Numbered from the stretch's first letter, positions 19,106 through 29,560 are shown. The stretch: 64,000 nucleotides of DNA from Flavobacterium sp. GSB-24 (GCF_027924665.1 NZ_AP027043.1:5208001-5272000), one strand, 5' to 3'. Notes: generated by a model not told the origin, from the letters alone. A program made the numbers and translations.

Positions 19106-20968
19106 ATGAATTACTTATCTGTAGAAAACATATCAAAGTCATTTGGCGAAAGAGTCCTTTTTGACAACATTTCTTTTGGAATCAACAAAGACCAAAAAAT
19201 TGCTTTTATTGCCAAAAATGGTTCTGGTAAAACCACCATTATGAGCATTATTAATGGTTTGGACGAACCAGATACAGGACAAGTTGTACTGAGAAAAGGA
19301 ATCAGAATGGCATTTCTATCGCAAGACAATAATTTGCAAGATGAATTAACGATTGAAGAAAGCATTTTTGCTTCAGATAATGAAACTCTAAAGATAATTG
19401 AGGCTTACGAAAAAGCGCTTGAAAACCCAAATGATGAAGAGGCTTATCAAAAGGCTTTTGACGGAATGGATCAGCATAATGCTTGGGATTTTGAAACGCA
19501 GTACAAGCAGATTTTATTCAAATTAAAACTAGAAGATTTTAAACTTAAAGTAAAAAATCTTTCAGGAGGGCAAAAAAAACGTCTTTCATTGGCTATTATA
19601 TTAATCAATCGACCAGATTTATTGATTTTAGATGAGCCAACCAACCATTTAGATCTTGAAATGATCGAATGGCTGGAAAGTTATTTTGCTAAAGAAAATA
19701 TTACGTTGTTTATGGTTACGCACGACCGTTTCTTTTTAGAGCGTGTATGTAACGAAATCATTGAGCTTGATAACGGAAAATTATACCAATACAAAGGAAA
19801 TTACTCTTATTATTTAGAGAAAAAAGAAGAAAGAATAACTTCTGAAAACTCTAGCATTGACAAAGCTAAAAACTTATTTGTAAAAGAATTAGAATGGATG
19901 CGCCGCCAGCCAAAAGCGAGAACAACCAAATCTAAATCTCGTCAGGATGACTTTTATGTAATTAAGGAAAAAGCACAAAGCCGAAGAAAAGAAAACAAAG
20001 TTGAGCTTGAAATTAATATGGAAAGAATGGGAAGCAAGATTATCGAGCTTCATAAACTTTCTAAAAAATTCAAAGACAAAGTTATTCTAGACAATTTTAG
20101 TTTCGATTTTCAGCGTGGCGAAAGAATCGGAATTATTGGTAAAAACGGAACTGGAAAATCTACTTTTCTAAATTTGTTGACAGGAACAATTCCGCCCGAT
20201 AATGGCCGTGTTGTAAAAGGAGATACTATTAAAATTGGTTACTACACACAATCTGGAATAAACCCAAAACCAGGACAGCGCGTTATTGATATCATTAAAG
20301 AATACGGAGAATATATTCCGCTGGCAAAAGGAAAAATTATTTCTGCTTCGCAATTGTTAGAGCGTTTTCTTTTTGATGCCAAAAAACAATACGATTATGT
20401 GGAAAAACTGAGCGGTGGAGAATTAAAACGCTTGTATTTATGTACCGTTTTAATTCAGAATCCGAACTTTTTAATTCTCGATGAGCCAACAAACGATTTG
20501 GATATTGTAACGCTGAATGTTCTTGAAAGTTTCCTTTTAGATTATCCTGGATGTTTATTGGTAGTTTCTCACGACCGTTACTTTATGGATAAAATTGTCG
20601 ATCATTTATTTGTATTTAGAGGACAAGGTGAAATTGAGAATTTTCCAGGAAACTACTCTGATTTTAGAGCTTATGAAGACAGTGCCGACGTTGCTCAAAA
20701 AGAAGAAAACAAAGCCGAAAAGAAAGATTGGAAACAAAACAATCCTACAGGAAATTTAAGCTTTAACGAGCAAAAAGAATATCAAAAAATCGAAAGAGAA
20801 ATCAAAGATTTAGAAATCGAAAAAACTAAAATTGAACAGTTATTCTCTGACGGAAAAGTTGCCGATGCTGATATTGAAAAGAAAGCAAATGAATTGCAAA
20901 ATATCATAAAGAAAATAGACGCAAAAGAAGAACGCTGGTTTGAGCTTTCGGCAAAGATTGAAGGGTAA
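19106..20968 (+). CDS. ABC-F family ATPase (Uup-like)
   Basis: The 620-residue soluble protein has two ABC domains without membrane segments. The first has Walker A AKNGSGKTT, signature LSGGQKKRL and Walker B LLILDEPTNHLDL; the second has GKNGTGKST, LSGGELKRL and FLILDEPTNDLDI. Between them is the linker of ABC-F proteins (ELEWMRRQPKARTTKSKSR), and a charged coiled-coil tail of about 80 residues closes the protein, as in Uup. ABC-F proteins act at the ribosomal E site or, for Uup, in ribosome and DNA-transposon-related processes. A Uup-like role is likelier than antibiotic resistance given the tail. Confidence 0.92.
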   Translation: MNYLSVENISKSFGERVLFDNISFGINKDQKIAFIAKNGSGKTTIMSIINGLDEPDTGQVVLRKGIRMAFLSQDNNLQDELTIEESIFASDNETLKIIEAYEKALENPNDEEAYQKAFDGMDQHNAWDFETQYKQILFKLKLEDFKLKVKNLSGGQKKRLSLAIILINRPDLLILDEPTNHLDLEMIEWLESYFAKENITLFMVTHDRFFLERVCNEIIELDNGKLYQYKGNYSYYLEKKEERITSENSSIDKAKNLFVKELEWMRRQPKARTTKSKSRQDDFYVIKEKAQSRRKENKVELEINMERMGSKIIELHKLSKKFKDKVILDNFSFDFQRGERIGIIGKNGTGKSTFLNLLTGTIPPDNGRVVKGDTIKIGYYTQSGINPKPGQRVIDIIKEYGEYIPLAKGKIISASQLLERFLFDAKKQYDYVEKLSGGELKRLYLCTVLIQNPNFLILDEPTNDLDIVTLNVLESFLLDYPGCLLVVSHDRYFMDKIVDHLFVFRGQGEIENFPGNYSDFRAYEDSADVAQKEENKAEKKDWKQNNPTGNLSFNEQKEYQKIEREIKDLEIEKTKIEQLFSDGKVADADIEKKANELQNIIKKIDAKEERWFELSAKIEG

Positions 20969-21013
20969 TTTTTAGTTTTCAGGTTTCAGGTTTTAAACTG
21001 AGACTGAAATCTA
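20969..21013. repeat. ACTG/CAGT word repeat, short copy
   Basis: The block after the ABC-F stop reads TTTTCAGGTTTCAGG then AAACTGAGACTGAAAT. It is a small, partly degraded member of the family at 961-1041 and 63021-63090. Confidence 0.55.
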
Positions 21014-21050
21014 ATTTTTATATATTTACGACTTTAAAAATAAATACCAC

Positions 21051-21515
21051 ATGAAAAAATTATTAACTGCATTATTTACTTTAACCCTTTTTGTTTCCTG
21101 CTCTAGTTCTGATGATTTGATAAAGCCTAAAGATTTTACGGCTGAAAATGAAAAAGAAATCACAGATTATTTAGCAAAAAATAACTTAACTGCAAAGAGA
21201 ACAAGTTCAGGCTTGTATTATATTGTTAATGAAGAAGGAACAGGAAAACAACCAACAACAGCATCTACAGTTACAGTAGTTTATAAAGGTTATTACACAA
21301 GCGGAACTACTTTTGATCAAAGCCCAATTTCTGGATCAACTTTTCCTTTAAATCGTGTAATACTAGGCTGGCAGGAAGGAATTCCATTTTTTAAAGAAGG
21401 TGGTAGTGGTGTTTTACTAATACCGTCTCACCTAGGATATGGAAGTTATACTGACAGAGGAATTCCTGGAGGATCTGTACTTGTGTTTGATGTAAAGATT
21501 ATTGCAGTAAACTAA
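21051..21515 (+). CDS. FKBP-type peptidyl-prolyl isomerase lipoprotein
   Basis: The 154-residue lipoprotein has a lipobox at LFVSC (Cys17). A single FKBP domain follows from about residue 60, with TVVYKGYYTSGTTFDQS, GWQEGIPFFKEGG and IPSHLGYGSY, the active-site and substrate-pocket strands of the family. It should help fold exported proteins in the periplasm. It is preceded by a repeat and followed 28 bp later by a methyltransferase gene. Confidence 0.93.
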   Translation: MKKLLTALFTLTLFVSCSSSDDLIKPKDFTAENEKEITDYLAKNNLTAKRTSSGLYYIVNEEGTGKQPTTASTVTVVYKGYYTSGTTFDQSPISGSTFPLNRVILGWQEGIPFFKEGGSGVLLIPSHLGYGSYTDRGIPGGSVLVFDVKIIAVN

Positions 21516-21543
21516 TGCCATTTTAAGAACTATTAGAAAAATA

Positions 21544-22323
21544 ATGCTCTTTCAAATAAAATCTTATCTAAAATTTTTGTGGAATTCTAAAAACGAACAT
21601 GCGGTTCACTCGCCTTTTGTTTTTAGTTTACTGACAAAATGTTTTTATGATAAGAAACAAAAGCCAGAATATTCAATTCTGAAAAAATATCGAAAATCAC
21701 TTTTCAATAATAAAAGTTTCATTGAAGTAACTGATTTTGGAGCAGGCTCTAAAGTTTTTAAATCAAACAAAAGACAAATTTCGAAAATTGCTAAAACAGC
21801 GGGAATTTCACCTAAGCGTGCCGAATTATTGTTTCGAATATCCAATTATTTTCAACCTAAAAATATTCTGGAGATAGGAACATCACTTGGCTTAGCAACT
21901 TCTGCTTTAGCTTTAGGAAATCCCAAATCAAAAGTAATAACTATAGAAGGCTGTCCGAATACAGCAAATATTGCCAAAAATCAACTGAATGAATTCGATT
22001 GTACAAATGTTGAAAATATAATTTCTGAATTTGAATCTTTTTTAATTTCCGAAAATCTACAATCAACAACTTACAATCTGATCTATTTTGATGGTAATCA
22101 TTCAAAAAAAGCGACTTTAAACTATTTTGAACTTTTATTGCCAACGATTGACAATGATTCTGTTTGGATTTTTGATGATATTCATTGGTCTCCAGAAATG
22201 GAGGAAACTTGGGAGATTATAAAAAATCATCCAAAAGTAAAAGTAACAATAGATACTTTTCAATGGGGACTTGTTTTCTTTAGACGAGAACAGGAAAAAG
22301 AACACTTTATAATAAGAGCATAA
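21544..22323 (+). CDS. SAM-dependent O-methyltransferase-like protein
   Basis: The 259-residue class I methyltransferase has motif I at ILEIGTSLGLATSALAL, an acidic end of strand 2 (VITIEGCP), and a DGNH motif (LIYFDGNHSKKATLNYF) followed by WIFDDIHWSPEME. These resemble catechol-type O-methyltransferases that bind a metal. Substrate is unknown. It ends at the bidirectional terminator at 22326-22359. Confidence 0.85.
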   Translation: MLFQIKSYLKFLWNSKNEHAVHSPFVFSLLTKCFYDKKQKPEYSILKKYRKSLFNNKSFIEVTDFGAGSKVFKSNKRQISKIAKTAGISPKRAELLFRISNYFQPKNILEIGTSLGLATSALALGNPKSKVITIEGCPNTANIAKNQLNEFDCTNVENIISEFESFLISENLQSTTYNLIYFDGNHSKKATLNYFELLLPTIDNDSVWIFDDIHWSPEMEETWEIIKNHPKVKVTIDTFQWGLVFFRREQEKEHFIIRA

Positions 22324-22325
22324 AT

Positions 22326-22359
22326 AAAAAAAGGCAATCATCTCTGATTGCCTTTTTTT
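22326..22359. terminator. Bidirectional terminator
   Basis: AAGGCAATCA (22331-22340) pairs perfectly with TGATTGCCTT (22345-22354) over a 4-nt loop. An A-run lies on the left and a T-run on the right, so it serves both the methyltransferase gene and the convergent lipoprotein gene. Confidence 0.93.
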
Positions 22360-22382
22360 ATACTAATTCAAAAAAACATTTT

Positions 22383-23042
22383 TTATTTTTTTGCTTCTTT
22401 ATTCTCTTCAGATTTTGCTCCCATTCTGTTAACAGTGTACATTGGTGCAAATTTGATTTTTAAACCAGCAATTTTTCTGTTATCTTCAGACGAAAGTCCT
22501 TCTTTTTCAACAGTATTTTTTCTGCTGTCAAGTGCTTCATACAATAATTTAATTTCATCCCAGTCTTCTCTAGAATAACTATCTTTATTGTTTTCAACTG
22601 TATGTACAAATTGTTGGTAAACGCTGTGAATATTCTGAGCGTTAACCCAGCTAAAACTCATATCGTCTCCAATTTTTCCTTCACCAAATAAAGCATTTCT
22701 CAATTGTTGTTTAGGACTTGGAGCTGGCGGGGCCAAAAGGGTGGTCATTTCATTTTTAAAGTCCTCGTATTTTGCTTTACTTGTATTTATTTTTTCAGTT
22801 TGAGCAGCGTTGTCTTTAATATCTGCTAAAGCTAAACTAGCCTCTGCCGCTCTTCTGTCATATTCTGCTTCTACAGCATTCCAATTTTCTTTTAAATCTT
22901 CGGCTTTAACATTTTTAACCGAATCTACGTAGGTTACATAAGAGTCAATTGTTCGCTGTGCTTTTTCTTGTTTCTCATCTTTACATGACGTAAAACCTAA
23001 CGCCATTAATGCAATTACTGCAGTTATTTTAATATTCTTCAT
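22383..23042 (-). CDS. Helical lipoprotein of unknown function
   Basis: The 219-residue lipoprotein has a lipobox at LGFTSC (Cys20) and a charged, mostly helical mature part with repeated coiled-coil-like stretches (ENWNAVEAEYDRRAAEASLAL and EKINTSKAKYEDFKNEM). This recalls a Bacteroidota family of small helical lipoproteins, possibly DUF6565; I am not sure of the number. No enzymatic motif is present. The upstream gap 23043-23319 is AT-rich with no recognisable element. Confidence 0.75.
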   Translation of the reverse strand: MKNIKITAVIALMALGFTSCKDEKQEKAQRTIDSYVTYVDSVKNVKAEDLKENWNAVEAEYDRRAAEASLALADIKDNAAQTEKINTSKAKYEDFKNEMTTLLAPPAPSPKQQLRNALFGEGKIGDDMSFSWVNAQNIHSVYQQFVHTVENNKDSYSREDWDEIKLLYEALDSRKNTVEKEGLSSEDNRKIAGLKIKFAPMYTVNRMGAKSEENKEAKK

Positions 23043-23319
23043 AATGTTGATTATTTAATTAATTACATTTCAAAGATACCCAAAACAAAACCCCATAAAT
23101 TACATTATTACCATATTTTTAATATTAAAAATATATTAAATCTGTAAAAAATAAAAAATAATGACAATTATATAAAGTAATATAAAAATTACGTAACAGT
23201 TTAAAATATAATATCACTATATAAGAAAATATCCATTTGTAACAAAAACCAATTATAAGCTACTTATCTCTTTAATTCAAAAGTGTTTTGTACTTTTAAA
23301 TCCAAAATTGTAAAAAGAA

Positions 23320-24006
23320 ATGGCTGAACCATTAATTAAGATAACGGACATCAAACGAAATTTTGTTTTAGGTAACGAAATTGTATATGTATTAAAAGGA
23401 ATAGATCTAGAAATAAAAAAAGGAGAATATGTTGCTTTAATGGGGCCTTCTGGATCTGGAAAATCTACATTAATGAATTTATTAGGCTGCTTAGATACAC
23501 CGACTTCTGGACATTATATATTAAATGGAAAAGATGTCAGCCAAATGAGAGATGATGAATTAGCCGAAATCAGAAATAAAGAAATTGGTTTTGTATTTCA
23601 GACATTTAATTTACTTCCAAGAACAACAGCTCTTGATAATGTTGCACTTCCTATGATTTATGCCGGCTACGGCAAATCTGATCGAATTGCACGAGCAACC
23701 GAAGTTCTAAAACAAGTGAATTTAGCAGATAGAATGGATCACCAGCCAAATCAGCTTTCTGGAGGACAACGCCAGCGTGTCGCTGTTGCCAGAGCTTTAG
23801 TCAATAAACCTTCGATTATTTTGGCCGATGAACCTACAGGAAACTTAGATAGTAAGACTTCTGTAGAAATCATGAAACTCTTTGGAGATATCCACGAACA
23901 GGGAAATACGGTAATTCTAGTAACTCACGAAGAAGATATTGCGGCTTATGCGCATCGTGTAATTCGTCTACGTGACGGACTAATTGAAAGTGATACAACT
24001 AAATAA
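23320..24006 (+). CDS. LolD/MacB-type ABC transporter ATPase
   Basis: The 228-residue ATPase has Walker [11 protein letters not shown]-loop [11 protein letters not shown], signature [15 protein letters not shown], Walker [14 protein letters not shown] and H-loop VTHEED. This is the MacB/LolD/FtsE subclass, which pairs with FtsX-like permeases in mechanotransmission, lipoprotein release or export. No permease gene is adjacent, so the partner must be encoded elsewhere; the exact job remains open. Confidence 0.92.
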   Translation: MAEPLIKITDIKRNFVLGNEIVYVLKGIDLEIKKGEYVALMGPSGSGKSTLMNLLGCLDTPTSGHYILNGKDVSQMRDDELAEIRNKEIGFVFQTFNLLPRTTALDNVALPMIYAGYGKSDRIARATEVLKQVNLADRMDHQPNQLSGGQRQRVAVARALVNKPSIILADEPTGNLDSKTSVEIMKLFGDIHEQGNTVILVTHEEDIAAYAHRVIRLRDGLIESDTTK

Positions 24007-24009
24007 TTG

Positions 24010-24104
24010 TAGATTTCTGATTTCTGATTTTAGATTTTAGATTAGAAAAAAAAACTTAGTCCCGAAGCTTCGGGATAGCACCTCAGAACCTTAGCATCTC
24101 AAAA
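24010..24104. repeat. Composite repeat: TAGATT words, CTTAG words and a 16-bp palindrome
   Basis: From left to right lie tandem words of the TAGATTTCTGATTT / TTTTAGATTTTAGATT type (24010-24045), then CTTAG, then the perfect palindrome TCCCGAAGCTTCGGGA (24060-24075), then CTCAGAACCTTAGCATCTC. The CTTAG words belong to the family seen at 34163-34287 and 39652-39818. Confidence 0.65.
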
Positions 24105-24106
24105 AA

Positions 24107-24676
24107 ATGAAAGTATACACCAAAACCGGCGATAAAGGTACAACAGCTCTTTTTGGAGGAACTCGTGTACCAAAAGACCACATTCGAATTGACAGCTATG
24201 GAACTGTTGACGAATTGAACTCTTATATAGGACTTATTCGCGACCAAGAAATTGACTCAAATTATAAAACAGTTTTAATAGAAATTCAGGATCGTCTTTT
24301 TACTGTTGGTGCCATTTTGGCAACGCCGCAAGAAAAAGAAGTTTTGAAGAATGGCGAGCTTAGATTAAAAAATTTAGGAATAATTGATTCTGATATAGAA
24401 TTATTAGAAAAAGAAATTGATAAAATGGACGAAAGTCTTCCGCCAATGACTCACTTTGTTTTACCAGGCGGTCATCCTACTGTGTCACATTGTCATATTG
24501 CACGCTGTATTTGCCGTAGAGCAGAACGTTTAGCTGTTCATTTAAGCCACAATGAGCATGTACCAGAAATAGCAATTCAGTACTTAAACCGACTTTCTGA
24601 CTATCTTTTTGTCTTGGCACGGAAGTTGTCGTCTGACTTAAAAGCGGAGGAAGTGAAATGGATACCTAGGAAATAA
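24107..24676 (+). CDS. PduO-type ATP:cob(I)alamin adenosyltransferase
   Basis: The 189-residue protein starts MKVYTKTGDKGTTALFGGTRV and has DSYGTVDELNSYIGLIR, FVLPGGHPTVSHCHIARCICRRAER and YLNRLSDYLFVLAR, the ATP- and cobalamin-binding motifs of PduO-type enzymes. It converts cob(I)alamin to adenosylcobalamin. The same window encodes MeaB (38569-39666), so supply of cofactor to a methylmalonyl-CoA mutase is the probable use. No cobalamin riboswitch is seen upstream. Confidence 0.95.
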   Translation: MKVYTKTGDKGTTALFGGTRVPKDHIRIDSYGTVDELNSYIGLIRDQEIDSNYKTVLIEIQDRLFTVGAILATPQEKEVLKNGELRLKNLGIIDSDIELLEKEIDKMDESLPPMTHFVLPGGHPTVSHCHIARCICRRAERLAVHLSHNEHVPEIAIQYLNRLSDYLFVLARKLSSDLKAEEVKWIPRK

Positions 24677-24686
24677 ATTTTCTAAA

Positions 24687-24841
24687 ATTCCAATTTTTAA
24701 ATTCCAAATCCAAAGAAAAAAAACAAAATTCTTTGAATTTACAAATGACAAAATTATCATCCAATATTACAATATGGTGATTAAAGAGTAGGCTTTCAAG
24801 CCCATTTTTTGGAATTTGAAATTTGTTTTTTGGAATTTAAC
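24687..24841. repeat. AATTCCAA/TTGGAATT inverted repeat
   Basis: The left arm has two AATTCCAA-type words (24687-24712) and the right arm has two TTTGGAATTT words (24806-24841), with about 95 nt between. The same family occurs at 58455-58533. It occupies most of the 258-bp gap before the DUF2795 gene. Confidence 0.6.
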
Positions 24842-24883
24842 AAGAGACGTTCTTAAATTTTATTAAAATAAATCAAAATTTAC

Positions 24884-24913
24884 TTGTCTTTTTCAGTAAA
24901 AAATTTATTTTTG
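24884..24913 (+). promoter_or_regulatory. Promoter of the DUF2795 gene
   Basis: TTG (24884-24886), 19 nt, then TATTTTTG (24906-24913) followed by C matches the Flavobacterium consensus closely. The start codon is 22 nt further on. Confidence 0.75.
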
Positions 24914-24934
24914 CACAAACTAAACAGATAACAG

Positions 24935-25156
24935 ATGTATTGGACATTAGAATTAGCATCTTATTTAAGTGATGCGCCATGGCCTGCTAACAAAGATGAA
25001 CTTATAGACTACGCTATTAGAGCTGGTGCTCCATTAGAGGTGGTAGAAAACCTTCAATCAATAGAAGACGAAGGCGAGATATATGAATCAATGGAAGAAA
25101 TTTGGCCTGATTATCCAACAGACGAAGATTATCTTTGGAATGAGGATGAATATTAA
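24935..25156 (+). CDS. DUF2795-family small acidic protein
   Basis: The 73-residue protein begins MYWTLELASYLSDAPWPANK and keeps the DUF2795 pattern of a short helical domain (ELIDYAIRAGAPLEVVENLQ), then a strongly acidic tail ending DEDYLWNEDEY. Molecular function is unknown, though conservation next to secA is a pattern I recall for Flavobacteriia. It has its own strong promoter and is followed by a terminator. Confidence 0.88.
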   Translation: MYWTLELASYLSDAPWPANKDELIDYAIRAGAPLEVVENLQSIEDEGEIYESMEEIWPDYPTDEDYLWNEDEY

Positions 25157-25163
25157 AAAAATA

Positions 25164-25206
25164 AACCAAAGGAAAAAGTCTCATCACAGAGGCTTTTTTT
25201 TTGGTT
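25164..25206 (+). terminator. Terminator after the DUF2795 gene
   Basis: AGTCTC (25177-25182) pairs with GAGGCT (25189-25194) over a 6-nt loop. The stem continues through A/T pairs to AACCAA/TTGGTT, with a nine-T tract on the right. It separates this small gene from secA. Confidence 0.75.
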
Positions 25207-25244
25207 CAAATACATATTTAAACAATAAAGAAATACAATAAATC

Positions 25245-28200
25245 ATGAGTTTCATAAACAGTATTATTAAAGTCTTTGTAGGTGATAAATCACAGAAAGA
25301 TGTCAAAGCTTTACAACCTTACTTAAACAAAATTAAAACATTCGAAACTACCTTAATGAGTCTATCTAATGACGAATTAAGAGGGAGAACCGTATATTTT
25401 AAAGATAGAATAAAAGAAGCTAGAGCAGAAAAAGATGCTAAAATTGCTGCACTTAAAGCGGAAGTAGAAAACATCGAAGACATCGACAAAAGAGAAGATA
25501 TTTATGATGCAATAGATGCTCTTGAAAAAGAAGCCTATGAAATCTCTGAGAAAACTTTAATGGAAATTCTTCCGGAAGCTTTTTCTGTTGTTAAAGAAAC
25601 TGCTCGTCGTTTTAAAGATAATTCACATATTGAAGTTACTGCAACTCCAAGAGACCGCGAATTTTCAGCAACAAAACCATACATTACTATAGATGGTGAA
25701 AAAGCAATTTGGGCTAACAAATGGAATGCAGCTGGAAAAGATATCACTTGGGACATGATTCACTATGACGTTCAGTTAATTGGTGGTATGGTATTGCACG
25801 AAGGTAAAGTTGCCGAAATGCAGACAGGTGAAGGTAAAACTTTGGTTGCTACACTTCCACTTTACTTAAATGCTTTAACTGGAAATGGAGTTCACTTAGT
25901 AACGGTGAATGACTACTTGGCAAAACGTGATAGTACTTGGAAAGCACCTTTATTCGAATTTCACGGTTTAACTGTTGACTGTATCGATAATCACCAGCCA
26001 AGTACAGAAGCTAGAAAAAAAGCTTACGACGCAGATATTACTTATGGAACCAACAACGAATTTGGTTTTGACTACTTAAGAGATAATATGGCGCACTCGC
26101 CTAGCGATTTAGTGCAGAGAAAACACAATTACGCAATTGTCGACGAGGTAGATTCTGTATTAATTGATGATGCTAGAACACCGCTTATTATTTCAGGACC
26201 AGTTCCGCAAGGAGATCGTCATGAATTTAACGAATTGAAACCAAAAATCGAGAACTTAGTTGCACAACAACGTCAGTTAGCAAATGGTTTCTTAGCAGAA
26301 GCTAAAAAATTAATCAGAGAAGGAAATACTAAAGAAGGTGGTTTCTTATTATTAAGAGCTTACAGAAGTTTACCAAAAAATAAAGCATTAATTAAATTTT
26401 TAAGTGAAGAAGGAATTAAACAATTACTTCAAAAAACTGAAAATCAATATATGCAGGACAACAATCGCGAAATGCACAAAGTTGACGAAGCTCTGTATTT
26501 TGTGATTGAAGAAAAAAACAATCAAGTTGAATTAACAGATAATGGTATTAAATACCTTTCTGGAGATACTGATGCAGATTTCTTCGTTTTACCAGACATC
26601 GGAACAGAAATTGCTGCTATTGAAAAACAAAAACTTGATAAAGATTCTGAAGCTGAAGCTAAAGAAAGATTATTCCAAGATTTTGGTGTAAAAAGCGAGC
26701 GTATTCATACCCTTACTCAGCTTTTAAAAGCATACGCTTTATTTGAAAAAGATGTAGAATACGTTATCATGGACAACAAAATTATGATTGTCGATGAGCA
26801 GACAGGTCGTATTATGGATGGACGTCGTTATTCTGACGGTTTACACCAAGCGATCGAAGCTAAAGAAAATGTGAAAATCGAAGCTGCTACACAAACTTTT
26901 GCTACCGTTACATTACAGAATTATTTCAGAATGTACAGCAAATTAGGTGGTATGACGGGTACAGCAGTTACAGAAGCTGGCGAGTTATGGCAGATTTATA
27001 AATTGGATGTTGTTGAAATTCCAACCAATCGTCCAATTGCTAGACATGACAAAGAAGATTATATCTACAAAACAACACGTGAGAAATTCAACGCTGTTAT
27101 TGAAGACGTTACTGAATTATCAAACGCTGGAAGACCAGTTTTGATTGGAACAACTTCTGTAGAGATTTCAGAATTATTAAGCCGAATGCTGAAAATGAGA
27201 GGCGTTACTCATAACGTTTTGAATGCTAAAATGCACAAACAAGAGGCACAAATCGTTGAAGAAGCAGGTAAAGCCGGAGTTGTAACTATTGCAACAAACA
27301 TGGCTGGTCGTGGTACCGATATTAAATTATCTCCAGAAGTAAAAGCTGCCGGAGGTTTAGCAATCGTTGGTACAGAACGTCATGATTCTCGTCGTGTAGA
27401 CAGACAGTTACGTGGTCGTGCAGGACGTCAGGGAGATCCAGGAAGTTCTCAATTTTATGTTTCTCTTGAAGACAACCTAATGCGTTTATTTGGTTCTGAA
27501 AGAGTTGCTAAAGTAATGGACAGAATGGGACTTAAAGAAGGTGAAGTTATTCAGCACTCTATGATGACTAAATCTATCGAACGTGCTCAGAAAAAAGTAG
27601 AAGAAAACAACTTTGGTGTTCGTAAACGTTTATTGGAATATGATGACGTTATGAACTCACAGCGTGAAGTAGTTTACAAACGTCGTCGCCACGCTTTATT
27701 TGGAGAGCGTTTGAAACTGGATATCGCTAATATGCTTTATGACACTTGCGAATTAATCGTAAGCAATAATAAAGTGGCAAATGATTTCAAAGGATTTGAT
27801 TTTGATTTAATTCGTTATTTCGGAATTACATCTCCAATTTCAGAAGCAGATTTCTTGAAATCATCTGATATTGAAATCACTGGAAAAGTTTACAAAGAAG
27901 CTTTGGCATTCTACACAGAAAAAACTGAAAGAAGCGCTAGAGAAGCTTTCCCAATCATTAAAGGTGTTTATGAAGAACCTAACAATCATTTCGAAAGAAT
28001 TGTAGTTCCTTTTACAGACGGAATCAAAACTTTGAATGTAGTTACTGATTTGAAAAAAGCGTACGACAGTGAAGGTGCTCAATTAATTGCTGATTTCGAG
28101 AAAAACATCACACTTTCTATCGTTGATGAAGCTTGGAAAAAACACTTACGCAAAATGGACGAGTTGAAACAATCTGTTCAATTGGCTGTTCACGAGCAAA

Positions 28201-28589
28201 AAGATCCATTGCTTATTTATAAATTAGAAGCTTTTAACTTGTTTAGATCAATGTTAGACAACGTTAATAAAGAAGTTATCTCATTCTTATTCAAAGGTGA
28301 TTTACCTGCTCAAAACGCTCCTGAAATTCATGAAGCAAGAGAAATTCGTCAAAAAGAAAATTTACAATTAACTAAAGACGAAATTCCAAACAGCGAAAAT
28401 ATTAATCGCGAAGCTGGAGAAACACAACAACGTCAAGTTACTGAAACTATCGTGAGAGATATGCCAAAAATCAATCGTAACGATACTGTAACAGTTCAAG
28501 AAGTTGCAACTGGTAAAACAGAAACAATGAAATTCAAAAAAGCAGAAAGTCTTTTAGCTGCTGGAACTTGGGTTATTGTAAATGAATAA
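25245..28589 (+). CDS. secA: Preprotein translocase ATPase SecA
   Basis: The 1114-residue motor protein of the Sec pathway couples ATP hydrolysis to pushing unfolded preproteins through SecYEG. Walker A is MQTGEGKT at residues 192-199. Other landmarks are [20 protein letters not shown], the arginine-finger region [15 protein letters not shown] and the helical scaffold [15 protein letters not shown]. It is longer than the E. coli protein, as usual in Bacteroidota. The C-terminal cysteine-rich zinc/SecB-binding tail is absent: the protein ends [15 protein letters not shown]. Transcription ends at the terminator at 28661-28695. Confidence 0.98.
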   Translation: MSFINSIIKVFVGDKSQKDVKALQPYLNKIKTFETTLMSLSNDELRGRTVYFKDRIKEARAEKDAKIAALKAEVENIEDIDKREDIYDAIDALEKEAYEISEKTLMEILPEAFSVVKETARRFKDNSHIEVTATPRDREFSATKPYITIDGEKAIWANKWNAAGKDITWDMIHYDVQLIGGMVLHEGKVAEMQTGEGKTLVATLPLYLNALTGNGVHLVTVNDYLAKRDSTWKAPLFEFHGLTVDCIDNHQPSTEARKKAYDADITYGTNNEFGFDYLRDNMAHSPSDLVQRKHNYAIVDEVDSVLIDDARTPLIISGPVPQGDRHEFNELKPKIENLVAQQRQLANGFLAEAKKLIREGNTKEGGFLLLRAYRSLPKNKALIKFLSEEGIKQLLQKTENQYMQDNNREMHKVDEALYFVIEEKNNQVELTDNGIKYLSGDTDADFFVLPDIGTEIAAIEKQKLDKDSEAEAKERLFQDFGVKSERIHTLTQLLKAYALFEKDVEYVIMDNKIMIVDEQTGRIMDGRRYSDGLHQAIEAKENVKIEAATQTFATVTLQNYFRMYSKLGGMTGTAVTEAGELWQIYKLDVVEIPTNRPIARHDKEDYIYKTTREKFNAVIEDVTELSNAGRPVLIGTTSVEISELLSRMLKMRGVTHNVLNAKMHKQEAQIVEEAGKAGVVTIATNMAGRGTDIKLSPEVKAAGGLAIVGTERHDSRRVDRQLRGRAGRQGDPGSSQFYVSLEDNLMRLFGSERVAKVMDRMGLKEGEVIQHSMMTKSIERAQKKVEENNFGVRKRLLEYDDVMNSQREVVYKRRRHALFGERLKLDIANMLYDTCELIVSNNKVANDFKGFDFDLIRYFGITSPISEADFLKSSDIEITGKVYKEALAFYTEKTERSAREAFPIIKGVYEEPNNHFERIVVPFTDGIKTLNVVTDLKKAYDSEGAQLIADFEKNITLSIVDEAWKKHLRKMDELKQSVQLAVHEQKDPLLIYKLEAFNLFRSMLDNVNKEVISFLFKGDLPAQNAPEIHEAREIRQKENLQLTKDEIPNSENINREAGETQQRQVTETIVRDMPKINRNDTVTVQEVATGKTETMKFKKAESLLAAGTWVIVNE

Positions 28590-28599
28590 ATTCTAAGTA

Positions 28600-28762
28600 T
28601 TCAGTCGCAGTTTACAGTCTCAGTACTGTTTACAGTTTACACTGATACTTCAAATTCCATAAAAAAAACCGACAGCAAAAACTGTCGGTTTTTTATTTTT
28701 TAAGCGTTTATATTTTAAATTAAACATCTCAAAACTGAAGACTGAGAATGTAAACTGCGACT
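28600..28762. repeat. ACTG/CAGT inverted repeat enclosing a terminator
   Basis: The left arm (28600-28640) has CAGTCGCAGTTTACAGTCTC-type words; the right arm (28729-28762) has the complement, AAACTGAAGACTGAGA and TAAACTGCGAC. The secA terminator lies between the arms, so the arms could form a larger stem around it. Confidence 0.65.
28661..28695. terminator. Bidirectional terminator after secA
   Basis: AACCGACAG (28667-28675) pairs with CTGTCGGTT (28682-28690) over a 6-nt A-rich loop, flanked by an A-run and a T-run. It lies between secA and the convergent methyltransferase gene. Confidence 0.93.
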
Positions 28763-28765
28763 TTT

Positions 28766-29428
28766 TTATCTCGGATTTTCCAGATAATAACGCGCTTCAA
28801 TTCGTTTAATATCTTTAATAGAATTTTTAGCCCAATCCAGACGTTTTACTAAAATTTCTTCTTCGGTCAATTTCCAATCAATATCTGATCTTCTTAATCT
28901 ATTCGTCAAATTTTGAATGACAATAGCTGCCGAAACTGAAATATTTAAACTTTCCGTAAAACCAACCATTGGTATTTTTAAGAAACCATCGGCATTGTCC
29001 ATTATTTCTTTTGACAGACCTTCTTTTTCTGTTCCAAAAAATAAAGCACTTGGTTTTGTAATATCAAAATCTTCCAGCATGCAGTCGTTTTCGTGAGGTG
29101 TAGTAGCAATGATCTGGTAACCTTTGCTTTTTAAATCAGAAAGACATCCTGAAACCGAATCAAACCGATTGATATCTACCCATTTTTGAGCACCCAAAGC
29201 AATTTCTTTATCAATTCTTTTTCCGAAACGCTGTTCAATTACGTTCAATTCCTGAATTCCAAAAACTTCGCAGCTTCGCATTACTGCACTTGTATTATGC
29301 ATCTGGAAAACATCTTCTACCGCAACTGTAAAATGCTTCGTACGGTTTTCTAAAACTTTCAAAAAATTGCTTTTTCTATTATCCGTTAAGATATTTTCTA
29401 GAAATGCGAGGTAATCTAAATCAATCAT
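28766..29428 (-). CDS. SpoU/TrmH-family RNA 2'-O-methyltransferase
   Basis: The 220-residue SPOUT enzyme carries motif 1 HNTSAVMRSCEVFGI, motif 2 ALFFGTEKEGLSKEIMD and motif 3 IPMVGFTESLNISVSAAIV, the knotted SAM-binding fold. Length and motifs fit TrmH, which methylates G18 in tRNA; a neighbouring rRNA target cannot be excluded. The gene is convergent with secA and divergent from the sirtuin gene. Confidence 0.9.
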   Translation of the reverse strand: MIDLDYLAFLENILTDNRKSNFLKVLENRTKHFTVAVEDVFQMHNTSAVMRSCEVFGIQELNVIEQRFGKRIDKEIALGAQKWVDINRFDSVSGCLSDLKSKGYQIIATTPHENDCMLEDFDITKPSALFFGTEKEGLSKEIMDNADGFLKIPMVGFTESLNISVSAAIVIQNLTNRLRRSDIDWKLTEEEILVKRLDWAKNSIKDIKRIEARYYLENPR

Positions 29429-29504
29429 TTTAATTCTATTTATTAATAAATAAGTTCTTCAACTTATTTTACAGAAATTTAGTCTGCGAAAATAACCATT
29501 TCAT

Positions 29505-29533
29505 TTGAAAAATTCCTCATTTGATTATCTTTG
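29505..29533 (+). promoter_or_regulatory. Promoter of the sirtuin gene
   Basis: TTG (29505-29507), 18 nt, then TATCTTTG (29526-29533). The -7 box covers the TTG codon at 29531 that an open reading frame could otherwise use, so translation must begin further downstream, at ATG 29561. Confidence 0.7.
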
Positions 29534-29560
29534 AATGAGAATCAAAAAATCTCCTTAAAA

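Noticed and set aside
24677..24934. Cobalamin riboswitch near the adenosyltransferase gene
   Set aside because: The surrounding gaps contain only repeat families and a plain promoter; no B12-box-like sequence (GCCACTG) was found.
29531..29560. Upstream extension of the sirtuin from TTG 29531
   Set aside because: It begins inside the -7 box TATCTTTG, and MKKKLVVLTGAGIS from ATG 29561 is the expected N-terminus.
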